Source of the DNA: an uncultured Dehalococcoidia bacterium
GTDB taxonomy: Bacteria > Chloroflexota > Dehalococcoidia > Lucifugimonadales > UBA3495
Assembly: GCA_951812625.1 (NCBI GenBank)
Contig: CATOSP010000002.1
Location: 620,001-684,000, forward strand
DNA: 64,000 nt
Direction of reading: 5' to 3'
The notes under the pieces were generated by a model. That model searched no databases and was not told where the DNA came from. It was given only the letters and a program-made list of their open reading frames with translations. Positions within the stretch are counted from its first letter, which is position 1. Every line of letters starts with the position of its first letter. A program made the translations under genes and the position numbers. Positions 1 to 8,348 of this stretch are shown piece by piece.

Positions 1-2
1 CG

Positions 3-137
3 GTGCGCGAGGCTGTGATGGCGCGGACGGTACAGGCGGAGTTGGACAGGGACCCTGAGCGTATTGGCGTAGCCGTGCTCGTCAGGGTGGACAAAATCAC
101 TGAGTTATCGGGCAACGTCCTGCAACAACGGGACTGA
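3..137 (+). CDS. 3' end of an unidentified protein (cut by window edge)
   Basis: An open frame enters from the left edge and stops with TGA at 135-137, giving the last 44 residues of a protein that ends NVLQQRD. The visible part is charged and looks like a helix followed by a hydrophobic strand (IGVAVLVRV). No family can be recognised from so short a tail, and the true start lies outside the window. The coding frame itself is plausible but rests only on its being open. Confidence 0.4.
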   Translation: MREAVMARTVQAELDRDPERIGVAVLVRVDKITELSGNVLQQRD

Positions 138-153
138 CCCTGATGCCGTGATT

Positions 154-374
154 CTAAACCCTGGCGAATATTCCTGAGACCGTGAGCCCATTTCCGGCCA
201 TGACCATCGATTCAACCAAATCCCCCAACACGTGGAGGTTTGCCGGAATCACCTGGCGCGCGAAGCTCGGGCTAGCGGACATGATGACTTCTCCGTCGAT
301 GATCTCGAAGCGAGCCATTCCCTCCGGCTCTTTCAAGTATTCGGCGTAGGTCAAGAGCCGACCTGGAGAGTCAT
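154..374 (-). pseudogene. Truncated Uma2-family endonuclease remnant
   Basis: The open frame from a TTG at 354 to a TAG at 154 encodes 66 residues. It contains LLTYAEYLKEPEG, then FEIIDGEVIMSASPS and IPANLHVLGDLVE, which match the N-terminal part of Uma2 (DUF820) PD-(D/E)XK-type proteins. The family is normally about 180-200 residues, so the catalytic half is missing. An ATG at 374-372 reads MTLQVGS and then hits TGA exactly where a one-base shift would join it to LLTYAEYL, so the start also looks frameshifted. I therefore read this as a decayed gene. Uma2 proteins are common multi-copy accessory genes in Cyanobacteria and Chloroflexota, and their role is unsettled. Confidence 0.6.
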
Positions 375-456
375 GCCCAGTCCCCCTTGGAACTCGTCAG
401 GCGGAGAATCGGGCACACAAGGTTACAAACCTCATGTGTCCCGAGACTACCCCGGC

Positions 457-2175
457 TTACGTCTCCCCGGCCCTCCGCGCATCGGCGCGCCAGTCGTCGG
501 GGCTGGGGGCGCGATCAATGAGGACGTCCACCACCGAGGGCAGACCGGACGCCAGCGCATCCCGGATTGCGTCGGGGAGTTCCCTGGAATCCCTGACCTG
601 GACACCGAAGGCCCCAAAGCCCCGGGCTACAGCTGCGTTGTCAGTGACAGCGAATTCCGATGCGATGTACCGGCCGTCCCGCTGGTGCTGCCGCACCATT
701 CCAAGCGCTCCATCGTTGAATACGAAGCAGATCATCGGCAGGTCGTACTGCATGGCGGTGGAGATCGCGTTTACCGTCATCATGTAGCCGCCGTCGCCGG
801 TCACGCAGGCGACGGGCCGGTCAGGGTAGACCAGTTTCAGAGCCACCGCCGCCGGCAGGCCCCAGCCCATTCCCGCAGTTCCGCCGGGGCAGAAGAAGGT
901 ATTGGCCTGGGGTGCCCGGTACAGATGGGCCATCCACGTCCGGTTGTTGCCGGCATCCAGCGCAAACACCGTGTCCGCAGGCATACATTCGTTCATCACG
1001 GCCACCAGACGTTGCGGGGTGACAGGGGAACTGTCCCGGTGCATCTCGGGATCGTCATAAAATGCCAGGTCCTGCTTCCGCTGCGGCAACCCGTCGGTCC
1101 ATTCATTCCTTGAAGCCGAGTTGTTTGGCGCGACGTCCCTGGACGCCTCCACCAACTGGGTCAGGATGCTGCCTGCATCGCCGATAAGACCCAGTTCCAC
1201 CGGGAAGGTCCAGCCGGCATTCCGGTCGTCAATGTCGATCTGGATGATTTTCTGCCGGAGCGGGTCAAACACGTCGGGCCGCTCCCGTACCGTATCCTGG
1301 GGGGTGAGCTTGGCTCCCACCACGACGACGGTATCCGCGTCCCCCACCATACGGTTGGCCGTGTCCTGGCCGTATACTCCCACCATGCCCAGGGAAAGAG
1401 GATGTGTCTCGGCAATGGCGCTCTTGCCCTTGTAGCTGGTAGCTACGGGCATACCCCACATCTCCGCCAGTTCCCTCAGTTGGTCGTGAGACTTGGACAA
1501 GTGCACGCCGTTGCCTGCCACCAGAACAGGGCGGCGTGACTGGGACAGGAGCTCGATTGCCTTCTCGATGTCCTGCGGCGCGCTCTGGGGCTTGGCAGTG
1601 TTCAGGTAGCCCGCAGTGTTATGCACGAAAGGAGGCGATTCCACATCCACCTCTCCGGCAATGGCCGCGCTCCGCATCACCACGCAAGCAGGGCCGGGCC
1701 TGCCACTGGTGGCGTGCTTGATGGCCAATTGGGTGCCCAGCACCGCCTCCTTGGGACTTGTGGCCAGGGTGGTGTATTTGCTCATGGACTTGAAGATGGT
1801 GGGCAGGTCGATGCTGCCGTACTCGCCCGCCCCGGACTGGTTGGCCGCGTGGAAGGCGACGCCCCCGTCTGAGGTGTCGGTCAGCACGAGCATCGGGGAA
1901 CTGCTGAGCATCGCCTCCATGATTCCGAAGCTCGCATTGGAACCCATAAAGAGGCCCTGGCCCATGATCGCCGCGGGTTTGCCGGTGGCCCGGCCATAGG
2001 CGTCGGCCATGATCGCTGCCGCCTGCTCGTGCCGCACCAGGATGGTCTTGATCCGGTCTGACTTGTCATAAAGCAGGTCATAAATCTGGCCAGTACCGCC
2101 GCCGGGAATCCCGAAGACGTACTCCACTCCCGCTTCTTCCAGCGATTGGACGATCAACTCATTGGCCGTAGGCAT
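457..2175 (-). CDS. ThDP-dependent acetolactate-synthase-like enzyme
   Basis: A 572-residue thiamine-diphosphate enzyme of the acetolactate synthase/benzoylformate decarboxylase superfamily. The N-terminal pyrimidine-binding domain has FGIPGGG near residue 22 and the activating glutamate E50 in VRHEQAAAIMADAYGRATG. The C-terminal domain has the GDGG...NDGALG diphosphate/magnesium motif. The start at 2175 is chosen because AGGAGG lies five bases upstream; the frame stays open 28 codons further, but that part has no family similarity. No small regulatory (ACT) subunit lies beside it, so classical branched-chain synthesis is doubtful, and a decarboxylase or carboligase role on another 2-oxoacid is as likely. 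It stands alone on its strand behind a good sigma-70-like promoter (2240-2269). Confidence 0.9.
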   Translation of the reverse strand: MPTANELIVQSLEEAGVEYVFGIPGGGTGQIYDLLYDKSDRIKTILVRHEQAAAIMADAYGRATGKPAAIMGQGLFMGSNASFGIMEAMLSSSPMLVLTDTSDGGVAFHAANQSGAGEYGSIDLPTIFKSMSKYTTLATSPKEAVLGTQLAIKHATSGRPGPACVVMRSAAIAGEVDVESPPFVHNTAGYLNTAKPQSAPQDIEKAIELLSQSRRPVLVAGNGVHLSKSHDQLRELAEMWGMPVATSYKGKSAIAETHPLSLGMVGVYGQDTANRMVGDADTVVVVGAKLTPQDTVRERPDVFDPLRQKIIQIDIDDRNAGWTFPVELGLIGDAGSILTQLVEASRDVAPNNSASRNEWTDGLPQRKQDLAFYDDPEMHRDSSPVTPQRLVAVMNECMPADTVFALDAGNNRTWMAHLYRAPQANTFFCPGGTAGMGWGLPAAVALKLVYPDRPVACVTGDGGYMMTVNAISTAMQYDLPMICFVFNDGALGMVRQHQRDGRYIASEFAVTDNAAVARGFGAFGVQVRDSRELPDAIRDALASGLPSVVDVLIDRAPSPDDWRADARRAGET

Positions 2176-2239
2176 TGGGCCTCCTTCTGACTCCCGGTTG
2201 CGGGCCATCCCCGTCAGTATGGACGAGGGTATGGTTGGG

Positions 2240-2269
2240 ATAATACGCCGCAGGTTCAAATCGGGTCAA
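2240..2269 (-). promoter_or_regulatory. Sigma-70-like promoter of the first ThDP enzyme
   Basis: On the minus strand TTGACC (2269-2264) and TATTAT (2245-2240) are separated by 18 bases and lie about 65 bases upstream of the ATG at 2175. Placement and spacing fit a housekeeping promoter for the ThDP gene. Confidence 0.55.
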
Positions 2270-2347
2270 GGACGGCCCGACTTGTGGCGGCGTACTGTAT
2301 CGGGCGTTGTGGCTGACCAGCAACGGGTTGTCAGGGGCAAGTTTTAG

Positions 2348-2729
2348 GCTTCGGCGGTGGCCCATTCCTTCCAGGGACGCTCTTCAACCTCCTGATTATC
2401 AAGGGACCAGGGTCCACTTCCCATGTTCCCAGCCCGGCTGCCGGGGTCCCCATTCCCCTCTCCTACTTCCCCATCCTATTGCTAGATTATGAAGGGACCA
2501 GGATCCACTTCCCATGTTCCCAGCCCGGTTGCCGTGGTCTCCCTTCCCCGATCCTACTTCCCCATCCTATTGCTCTCTGGGGTCGGAACCTAAGCTTCGG
2601 CGGTGGCCCATTCCTTCCAGGGACGCTCTTCAACCTCCTGGTTATCAAGGGAGCGGGATCCACTTCCCACGTTCCCAGCCCGGCTGCCGGCGTCCCCCTT
2701 CCCCTCTCCTACTTCCCCATCCTATTGCT
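2348..2729. repeat. 136-bp direct repeats with a partial third copy
   Basis: A unit beginning GCTTCGGCGGTGGCCCATTC at 2348-2483 recurs at 2594-2729 with only a few substitutions. A shorter copy of its last 80 or so bases lies between them at about 2492-2573. All three copies end in the same CTACTTCCCCATCCTATTGCT block. No convincing open frame runs through the array. The last unit overlaps the 3' end of the small minus-strand gene ending at 2722, so the repeat abuts or supplies its stop region. Confidence 0.8.
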
Positions 2730-3075
2730 CGGCAAGAAGGTCCGACTTCCTGGGCATGTGCCGGTTAATCCGCTCCCAGTCATAAGGAAGTAGGGCAAGC
2801 AGGATGTCCCTGGGCTCGGGGATGGCGTCCTTGTCCTGGAACCGGTCCACGCATTTGTGGAGGGCGATGAATGTGCGAAGGCGGAAGCCGGCCTTGACTA
2901 TCTTTTTGATGAATGAATGGGTCTCGGGCTGGGGTTTTTGCTCGTCGCGGGCTTTCTCGCATTCGAGTGTGTAGTCCTCGGCCAGTTGGCGCAGCTTGAT
3001 GAAGGCGAGTTGGGGGGCGTACTTGCGCTGGAGAGCGCGGACGCGGGCCTGGAGGGACCTGATTTCGCTTCTCAT
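2722..3075 (-). CDS. Hypothetical small basic protein
   Basis: A 117-residue protein starting at ATG 3075, with GGAG about a dozen bases upstream. Residues 1-25 are arginine-rich and probably helical (MRSEIRSLQARVRALQRKY). The middle is mixed alpha-helical, and the C-terminal part contains PEPRDILLALLPYDWERI. There are no membrane segments and no recognisable catalytic motif. The basic N-terminus would suit nucleic-acid binding, which is only a guess. It is flanked on both sides by repeats: the 136-bp array at its 3' end and the hairpin/ATTTCCG element 50 bases upstream. Confidence 0.6.
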   Translation of the reverse strand: MRSEIRSLQARVRALQRKYAPQLAFIKLRQLAEDYTLECEKARDEQKPQPETHSFIKKIVKAGFRLRTFIALHKCVDRFQDKDAIPEPRDILLALLPYDWERINRHMPRKSDLLAEQ

Positions 3076-3124
3076 TTTCCGGTGTCAGCTCCTTTGAGAT
3101 TTGTTCCCGGAGAGGGGAGGGACT

Positions 3125-3180
3125 GGAGGGGAAAAATTTCAGTTTCCCCTCCATTTCCGCTCATTTCCGCTCACTTTTAC
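3125..3180 (+). repeat. Hairpin plus ATTTCCG repeat element, copy 1
   Basis: Perfect 10-bp arms GGAGGGGAAA (3125-3134) and TTTCCCCTCC (3143-3152) enclose an 8-base loop. The 3' arm runs straight into two copies of CATTTCCGCT and a T-rich tail (to 3180). A related element in the other orientation lies at 43325-43390; across the 28-base repeat part the two agree at about 22 positions. Confidence 0.6.
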
Positions 3181-3513
3181 GAATACCGTCGCATTGGACG
3201 GGGCCTCAGGTAAGGGTGGAGGATGGTCCATTTGTGGTTGGACCGCTCCCCCATGACAGGCACGGGACCGACCTGCGCGCATTGGGCCGGTTCCCCGAGT
3301 GGCGTGTTGGATTTCGTTCCCGTTCAAGACGGTGGTCCGATCCTGACGCCTACAGGACATGATATGGGAGCGTACCGGGGGTTAGAAAGGGGCAAGTGTC
3401 AGTAATATGGGGCGGGGCGAGCAGTCCGGGGATGAAACACCTCCGATGGAACCGGGGTTGGCCCTCGCTTCCACGGCGAAAGGCGGATGGCGTGCCGGCG
3501 AGGCTGGATTGCC

Positions 3514-3555
3514 GGGGCCAGGGTCTGAACTACAGGGGCCAGGGTCTGAACTACA
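3514..3555. repeat. 21-bp perfect tandem duplication
   Basis: GGGGCCAGGGTCTGAACTAC plus A occurs at 3514-3534 and again, without change, at 3535-3555, about 90 bases upstream of the 591-residue protein gene. Confidence 0.85.
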
Positions 3556-3647
3556 ATGGTACCGGTCGGTCTCCGGACTAGCCTGCAGCGTGACTGTGAC
3601 TTAAGATTATCTGGCCAGCTCATTGTGCAGACTTGGAGACTTGATCA

Positions 3648-5423
3648 ATGATGAATGAGACCGAGCTTTCTAACGGCCTCCCGGTTTGCACTGTATTCGA
3701 TGGTATGGACCAGGAATTCCGGGAAGGAGTTGTGGATAGCGCCCTGTCCAGTGTGGGCTCTGTGTCCAGTGAACAGCAGCGAGAATTCCAGGCCCTGGTC
3801 CGGGATAACATAACGGGGATACAGGGCTTTCGAGATTCCAGCAGGGCGCCAGCCTTTGTGTTGAGGCAGCCAATATCCGAGAACGTCTTGTCGTCCAATG
3901 CCCTCGCATGTGGCGTCCTTTCACTCTGGATGGAGTCCCAACCGATGTTGAAGGCGACGGTGGAAACTCGCCTGGAGTCTAGAGGAATCCCGGTAAACAC
4001 CGTGAGTCTGGCTAATCGACATTTCAACAGTGCATGGTCCCAGGAAACATGGGACCGGGAAGTGGAAGGGTTCTCCAACCAGCACCCGGATTTCGACAGG
4101 AACAGCGTGGGGTTGATGTTCCAATGCCTTTCAGGAAAGGCTCAAGTCAACAGTATTGAGGAAGCGGAGGGCAGCCCCGGGCAGGGCAACAACGTGCTAG
4201 AGGAAACGCTTGCCTACCTGAAATCCCTCCCGATTACCGCGCCTGAATGGGAGAAGGAAATCCCGAACTTTATAAACGCGGCCATCGAGATCAGAGAAGC
4301 CAACGAAGCGGAACGCACCCTGGCCGCGAGCCTCGGATCCGCCATTTCTGCCATCAATACGGGCTTCGCCGAGTTGTTGAAGTTCTTCGAGTGCGATTCC
4401 GGCTCCTGGACCACGGCCAACCTTCAGCCGGGAACGGCAGTGCGGGAAACAGCGTCTCTGGCGTCGAAGTTGGAATCTCTGCTCACCGAGTATCGGTCAA
4501 TTCACCTGCCAGCTCCGGTAATATCCGAAGAGCGGGAGCGAGCCGTTCGCCGCTCGGAACTGCAGGGCCGGATTTTGGAGACGATCAAAAGTATGAGCGA
4601 GGCGTTGGCCCCGTCTGGCGCCAATTTGGGAGAGCAACCGTCACTTCCTGCAAGAGAGATGCCGCAGGACTCAAGTCCGACCGCGGTATACGGACAAGTC
4701 GATGAGGCCGGAACTCCTGGTATGGACACCGGCAGTTCCCCGGAGTCGGAGCTGGATGCCCTGGCTGATTATGCCGGGTCAGAAGATTTGGCTGCCGGCA
4801 TTTCAAAAGAAGAGTACGAGTCCGTGCATTCGTTGAACCAAGCACTGGAACAGGAGATCAAACGGCTGGAGGGTGAACTGTACGAGAGCCAGCAGAAGGA
4901 AGATGGGTGGCGCACCGCCTACTATGAATATGACGAGTCGAGAAAGGGTCCGGATGAGGCCATCGAGGACGAGGCTTTGGGAATGGACGATGTGGGCCAC
5001 GTCATTGCAAGGGCTAGGGGGCGTTTTCAGGACCGGCTGCTGTTCCAGCTAAACTCCGACTCGGCCGTCGATGACAATCCCTTCGAGCGTCCCGACCAGG
5101 TATGGAAGGCACTGCAGTGGCTGGCCACAATCTACTACCAGTCCCGCGTCGGAGACATCACCGTACCGGACTTTGATCTCTCGGTCCGCGAAGCCTGCGG
5201 TTGGTGGTACAAGCCCAGCCAGGGCGAGACCACCATGACGTCCTATCGCAACTCCTATACCACCCAGCTTGACGGAAAGACGTACTGGCTGAAGGAGCAC
5301 ATCGGCAAGGGGACCAACCGCGACTCCCGGTATACTATTCGCATCGCCTTTGACTGGGACCGAGAGCGAAAGGCCGTAGTGGTGGGCTATATTGGCCGAC
5401 ACCAGCAGACGGACCAGAGTTGA
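3648..5423 (+). CDS. Unknown 591-aa protein with defence-like C-terminal domain
   Basis: A soluble 591-residue protein that I cannot name. Residues 1-160 form a mixed helical region, and 185-320 is helical and rich in Glu/Leu. Residues 325-380 are Ser/Pro/Glu-rich and probably disordered, and 388-425 is a likely coiled coil (YESVHSLNQALEQEIKRLEG). Residues 450-500 hold a helical segment with NPFERPDQVWKALQWL. The C-terminus (515-588) is strand-rich: WWYKP, KTYWLKEHIGKGTNRDS, then RIAFDWDRERKAVVVGYIGRH. From memory, a C-terminal module of this shape (H-x-GxG...RIxFxxDxxxxxxVVGxxGxHL) recurs in large proteins near restriction and defence genes; I could not check this. Start ATG 3648 has GGAG about nine bases upstream. 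It stands alone, next to repeats. Confidence 0.75.
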   Translation: MMNETELSNGLPVCTVFDGMDQEFREGVVDSALSSVGSVSSEQQREFQALVRDNITGIQGFRDSSRAPAFVLRQPISENVLSSNALACGVLSLWMESQPMLKATVETRLESRGIPVNTVSLANRHFNSAWSQETWDREVEGFSNQHPDFDRNSVGLMFQCLSGKAQVNSIEEAEGSPGQGNNVLEETLAYLKSLPITAPEWEKEIPNFINAAIEIREANEAERTLAASLGSAISAINTGFAELLKFFECDSGSWTTANLQPGTAVRETASLASKLESLLTEYRSIHLPAPVISEERERAVRRSELQGRILETIKSMSEALAPSGANLGEQPSLPAREMPQDSSPTAVYGQVDEAGTPGMDTGSSPESELDALADYAGSEDLAAGISKEEYESVHSLNQALEQEIKRLEGELYESQQKEDGWRTAYYEYDESRKGPDEAIEDEALGMDDVGHVIARARGRFQDRLLFQLNSDSAVDDNPFERPDQVWKALQWLATIYYQSRVGDITVPDFDLSVREACGWWYKPSQGETTMTSYRNSYTTQLDGKTYWLKEHIGKGTNRDSRYTIRIAFDWDRERKAVVVGYIGRHQQTDQS

Positions 5424-5445
5424 CGGCTTCCGACTTACCATAAAG

Positions 5446-5474
5446 TTGACCTGCCCCGGAGCCGGGCGTATCAT
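5446..5474 (+). promoter_or_regulatory. Sigma-70-like promoter of the ThDP/acetamidase pair
   Basis: TTGACC (5446-5451), a 17-base spacer and TATCAT (5469-5474) lie 60 bases before the ATG at 5534. An in-frame TTG at 5495 leaves only 20 bases after the -10 box, which supports the later start. Confidence 0.6.
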
Positions 5475-5533
5475 CCGAGCCAACGGCAATCCGATTGCCG
5501 GACTCCCACAGCCTGCAACCTGGAGGTAGGACC

Positions 5534-7219
5534 ATGCGCGGTGGAGATGCTGTAGTCCACGCCCTCGAGAAGGAAGGTGTTGAGTATATTTCCGGGTTCG
5601 CCGGCGGAGGTGAACAACCCCTGTGGCCTGCCCTCCGGGAGTCCACGACCATCAAGGTGTTCTCCGCCCGCCACGAGCGTCAGGGGGTGGAGATCGCCGA
5701 CGGCTATGCCAGGGCTACCGGCAAGGTCGGGGTGGCCCTCTGCGGGACCGGCCCCGGAGCGACCAACACGCTTACCGGGATCGCCGGCGCATTTGCCGAC
5801 AATATCCCCGTGCTGCTGCTGATGGGGCAGCACCCCCTAGCGAACATGGGGCGGGAGATACAGCAGGAAGCCCCCTCTAGCATCTTCGACAGCTTCGTCA
5901 AGTGGAAGGGCACGATGTCCAAGATAGAGGACATCCCGGCCATCATGCGGCGGGCCTTCACCGCCCTGCGGTCCGGCACTCCAGGCCCGGTGGTCCTGGA
6001 GATGCCCCTGGACGTACTTTCATCAGAAGCTCCCGATGAAGTCCTCCATTACGAACCCGTAGGACCCGGCCGCAAGGCTGCCGCCGACCCTTCGGACATT
6101 GAGCGGGCCGCCGACATTCTGGTCAACGCCAGCTACCCGATACTGAACCTGGGTGGCGGTGTGCTGGCCGCAGAGGCATGGGACGAAGCCAGGGAACTGG
6201 CGGAAATGCTCTCCATGCCGGTGGCTACCACCCTGGTGGGGAAGGGGACATTTCCGGAGAACCACCCCCTGTCGCTGGGAGGCGGCGTCTACCCGCGGAG
6301 CAAGTACGCCTCCGGCCAAGCGCTTCATATTAATAGGAAGGCGGACGCAGTGCTGGCGGTCGGCAACTCCTTCCGGTTGCCCAATGGCACCGACGGGCGT
6401 CCGATTCCCCCTGGCGTCAAGTTGATACACGTCAACGCCGACCCGGAGGACCTGAACAAGATTTACCCCGCCGACGTGCCGGTGCTTGCCGATGCCAAGC
6501 TGGCCATGCAAGCCTTGAACGAAGCTGTGCGGGACCGCATCGGCCCCAGTGGAGGCGGAATTAAAGAGGAAGTTGTCGCCGAAATTCATCAGGCCAGGAC
6601 CAAGTGGCTCGGCGAGTGGGAGTCTGTATTCAATGACTCTTCGGCTCCGACGAACGGCTACCGGGTCGTCCAGGACCTGATGAAGATCGTCGACCTTGAC
6701 CGCACCGTGGCAGTGCACGACGCCGGAGGCAGCCGAGGCTATCTCTCCCCATTCTGGGTTGCGACCAGACCCAGGAACTACATCGGCATGGGCGGAATGG
6801 CGGCAATGGGCTGGTCGATGGGCGCGACTGTCGGGGCGAAGCTCGGGCGCCAGGATGATCTCGTATTCCACGTCATTGGTGATGCTTCCTTTGGAATGGT
6901 TGGGATGGAGATCGAAACAGCCGTCAGGATGGGGCTGCCCACGCTTACCGTGCTGCTCAATAACGGTGGCACGGGAGGCGGTCTTATGGCGATGGAACGT
7001 CCCAACGCCGCACCACCCTCCATGGCCGAACTGGGCGGCAACTTCAGCCTAGTTGCCCAGGGGCTCGGTGCGTATTCCGAACGGGTCGAAGACCCTAACG
7101 AGATCACCCCGGCGCTGCGACGCTGCATTCAGGCCACCGAGTCCGGTCAGGCTGCACTAATCGAGGTGATGATTCGCCCGATGCCTACTCCCGAAGCCCC
7201 AGATAGCTGGTCTCTATAA
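5534..7219 (+). CDS. ThDP-dependent acetolactate-synthase-like enzyme
   Basis: A 561-residue ThDP enzyme, paralogous to the one at 457-2175. The activating glutamate is E48 in SARHERQGVEIADGYARATG. A canonical GTGPGATNTLTGIA stretch follows, and the C-terminal cofactor motif is GDASFGMVG...LLNNGGTGGG. Start ATG 5534 is preceded by GGAGG at 5522-5526. The gene shares a promoter with, and ends 16 bases before, an acetamidase/formamidase gene, so the two are probably co-transcribed. The pairing suggests a route that makes or uses an amide or short-chain acid product, but the substrate cannot be read from sequence. No regulatory small subunit is nearby. Confidence 0.9.
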   Translation: MRGGDAVVHALEKEGVEYISGFAGGGEQPLWPALRESTTIKVFSARHERQGVEIADGYARATGKVGVALCGTGPGATNTLTGIAGAFADNIPVLLLMGQHPLANMGREIQQEAPSSIFDSFVKWKGTMSKIEDIPAIMRRAFTALRSGTPGPVVLEMPLDVLSSEAPDEVLHYEPVGPGRKAAADPSDIERAADILVNASYPILNLGGGVLAAEAWDEARELAEMLSMPVATTLVGKGTFPENHPLSLGGGVYPRSKYASGQALHINRKADAVLAVGNSFRLPNGTDGRPIPPGVKLIHVNADPEDLNKIYPADVPVLADAKLAMQALNEAVRDRIGPSGGGIKEEVVAEIHQARTKWLGEWESVFNDSSAPTNGYRVVQDLMKIVDLDRTVAVHDAGGSRGYLSPFWVATRPRNYIGMGGMAAMGWSMGATVGAKLGRQDDLVFHVIGDASFGMVGMEIETAVRMGLPTLTVLLNNGGTGGGLMAMERPNAAPPSMAELGGNFSLVAQGLGAYSERVEDPNEITPALRRCIQATESGQAALIEVMIRPMPTPEAPDSWSL

Positions 7220-7235
7220 GGAGTGTCCGCCGCAG

Positions 7236-8348
7236 ATGAAGAGCATCGAGATTGACCGTAGCAAGCGGCTCAAAGAGGAGCCGGCCAAGGGGCATAATCG
7301 CTGGCATCCCGACATACCGCCCGTACTGGAAGTCGATGTGGGCGAAGAGGTGGTACTGGAGACCCGGGACGCCTCAGATGAGCAGATCAAGCCGAACATG
7401 ACGGTCAACGATCTTGATGGCCTGGACGCGAAGGTCGCGCACCCGCTGACCGGCCCGGTTTACATAAAGGGAGCCAGTCCTGGTGACCTGCTTGAAATCG
7501 AGTACGTTGACATCATTGCTCAGCCACGTGGCTGGACCCGCTTTCGCCCAGGTTCTGGCTTTCTTCGCGATTTGTTTTCCGAATCGTATCTGGTCCACTG
7601 GCAGATGAGCGATGGCTGGGCAACATCCCCGCAGCTTCCGGGGGTACGCATCCCAGACGGGTCCTTTATGGGTACGGCCGGCATCGCCCCGTCCCGCGTT
7701 CAGTTGGATGAATGGGCCCGCCGGGAGGCGGACCTGGTGCGCCGGGGTGGCACTGCCGCTCCCCCAGACCCTGAGGATGCTGTCCCGGCCGGAGGACAGA
7801 TCGCCAATGAAGGCCTCAGAACTTTGCCTCCGAGGGAAAACTGCGGCAACGTGGACGCCAAGCAGTTGACCAAAGGGTCGCGGCTGCTGGTTCCGGTCAA
7901 TGTGGATGGTGCGCTCTACTCTGCCGGGGACGGCCATTTCGCCCAGGGGGATTCGGAGTGTTGCATCACCGCCATCGAGATGGGGGCAACTGCGGTCGTG
8001 CGGTTTCAAATTCATGAGGGCGAGGCGAGCAGACATAACATACGTATGCCCCGGTTTTCTCACCCGGGATACTTTCTCCCGCCTGAATGGGCCGCGCCCC
8101 GCAACTTCATAGCCACCATGGGCTATCCAATCCGGGAAGACGGCTCCCAGGAAGGGGAGGACCACCTGACCCTGGCGGCCCGCAACGCGCTCGTTAACAT
8201 GATCGATCTACTGCAAGAACGAGGTTGGAGCAAGGAACAGGCTTACGTCATTTGCAGCGTGGCAGTGGACCTGAAGATAAGCAATATCGTCGACTTGCCC
8301 AACGTGACCGTTTCCGCATTCCTGCCTGAGGACATCTTCCAAGAATAG
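7236..8348 (+). CDS. Acetamidase/formamidase family protein
   Basis: A 370-residue member of the FmdA/AmdA family, which hydrolyses short amides (formamide, acetamide) to the acid and ammonia in the cytoplasm. Family signatures include HPLTGPVYIKGASPGD near residues 69-85, GDGHFAQGDSECCITAIEMG near 230-250, and a conserved C-terminal region on ARNALVNMIDLLQERGWS. Start ATG 7236 has AAGGAG 12 bases upstream, and only 16 bases separate it from the ThDP gene before it. The length is at the long end for the family. Exact amide preference is unknown. Confidence 0.88.
   Translation: MKSIEIDRSKRLKEEPAKGHNRWHPDIPPVLEVDVGEEVVLETRDASDEQIKPNMTVNDLDGLDAKVAHPLTGPVYIKGASPGDLLEIEYVDIIAQPRGWTRFRPGSGFLRDLFSESYLVHWQMSDGWATSPQLPGVRIPDGSFMGTAGIAPSRVQLDEWARREADLVRRGGTAAPPDPEDAVPAGGQIANEGLRTLPPRENCGNVDAKQLTKGSRLLVPVNVDGALYSAGDGHFAQGDSECCITAIEMGATAVVRFQIHEGEASRHNIRMPRFSHPGYFLPPEWAAPRNFIATMGYPIREDGSQEGEDHLTLAARNALVNMIDLLQERGWSKEQAYVICSVAVDLKISNIVDLPNVTVSAFLPEDIFQE

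Larger units (their letters stand above)
3076..3647. other. Repeat-bearing intergenic region
   Basis: About 570 bases without a supportable gene. It carries a hairpin plus ATTTCCG repeats (3125-3180) and a 21-bp tandem duplication (3514-3555). The short open frames here show no family features or ribosome sites. Confidence 0.6.

Noticed and set aside
232..1113. Open plus-strand frame of 293 codons
   Set aside because: It is antisense to the ThDP enzyme gene (457-2175) and the Uma2 remnant, with no domain and the proline/arginine/histidine-rich look of a GC-rich shadow.
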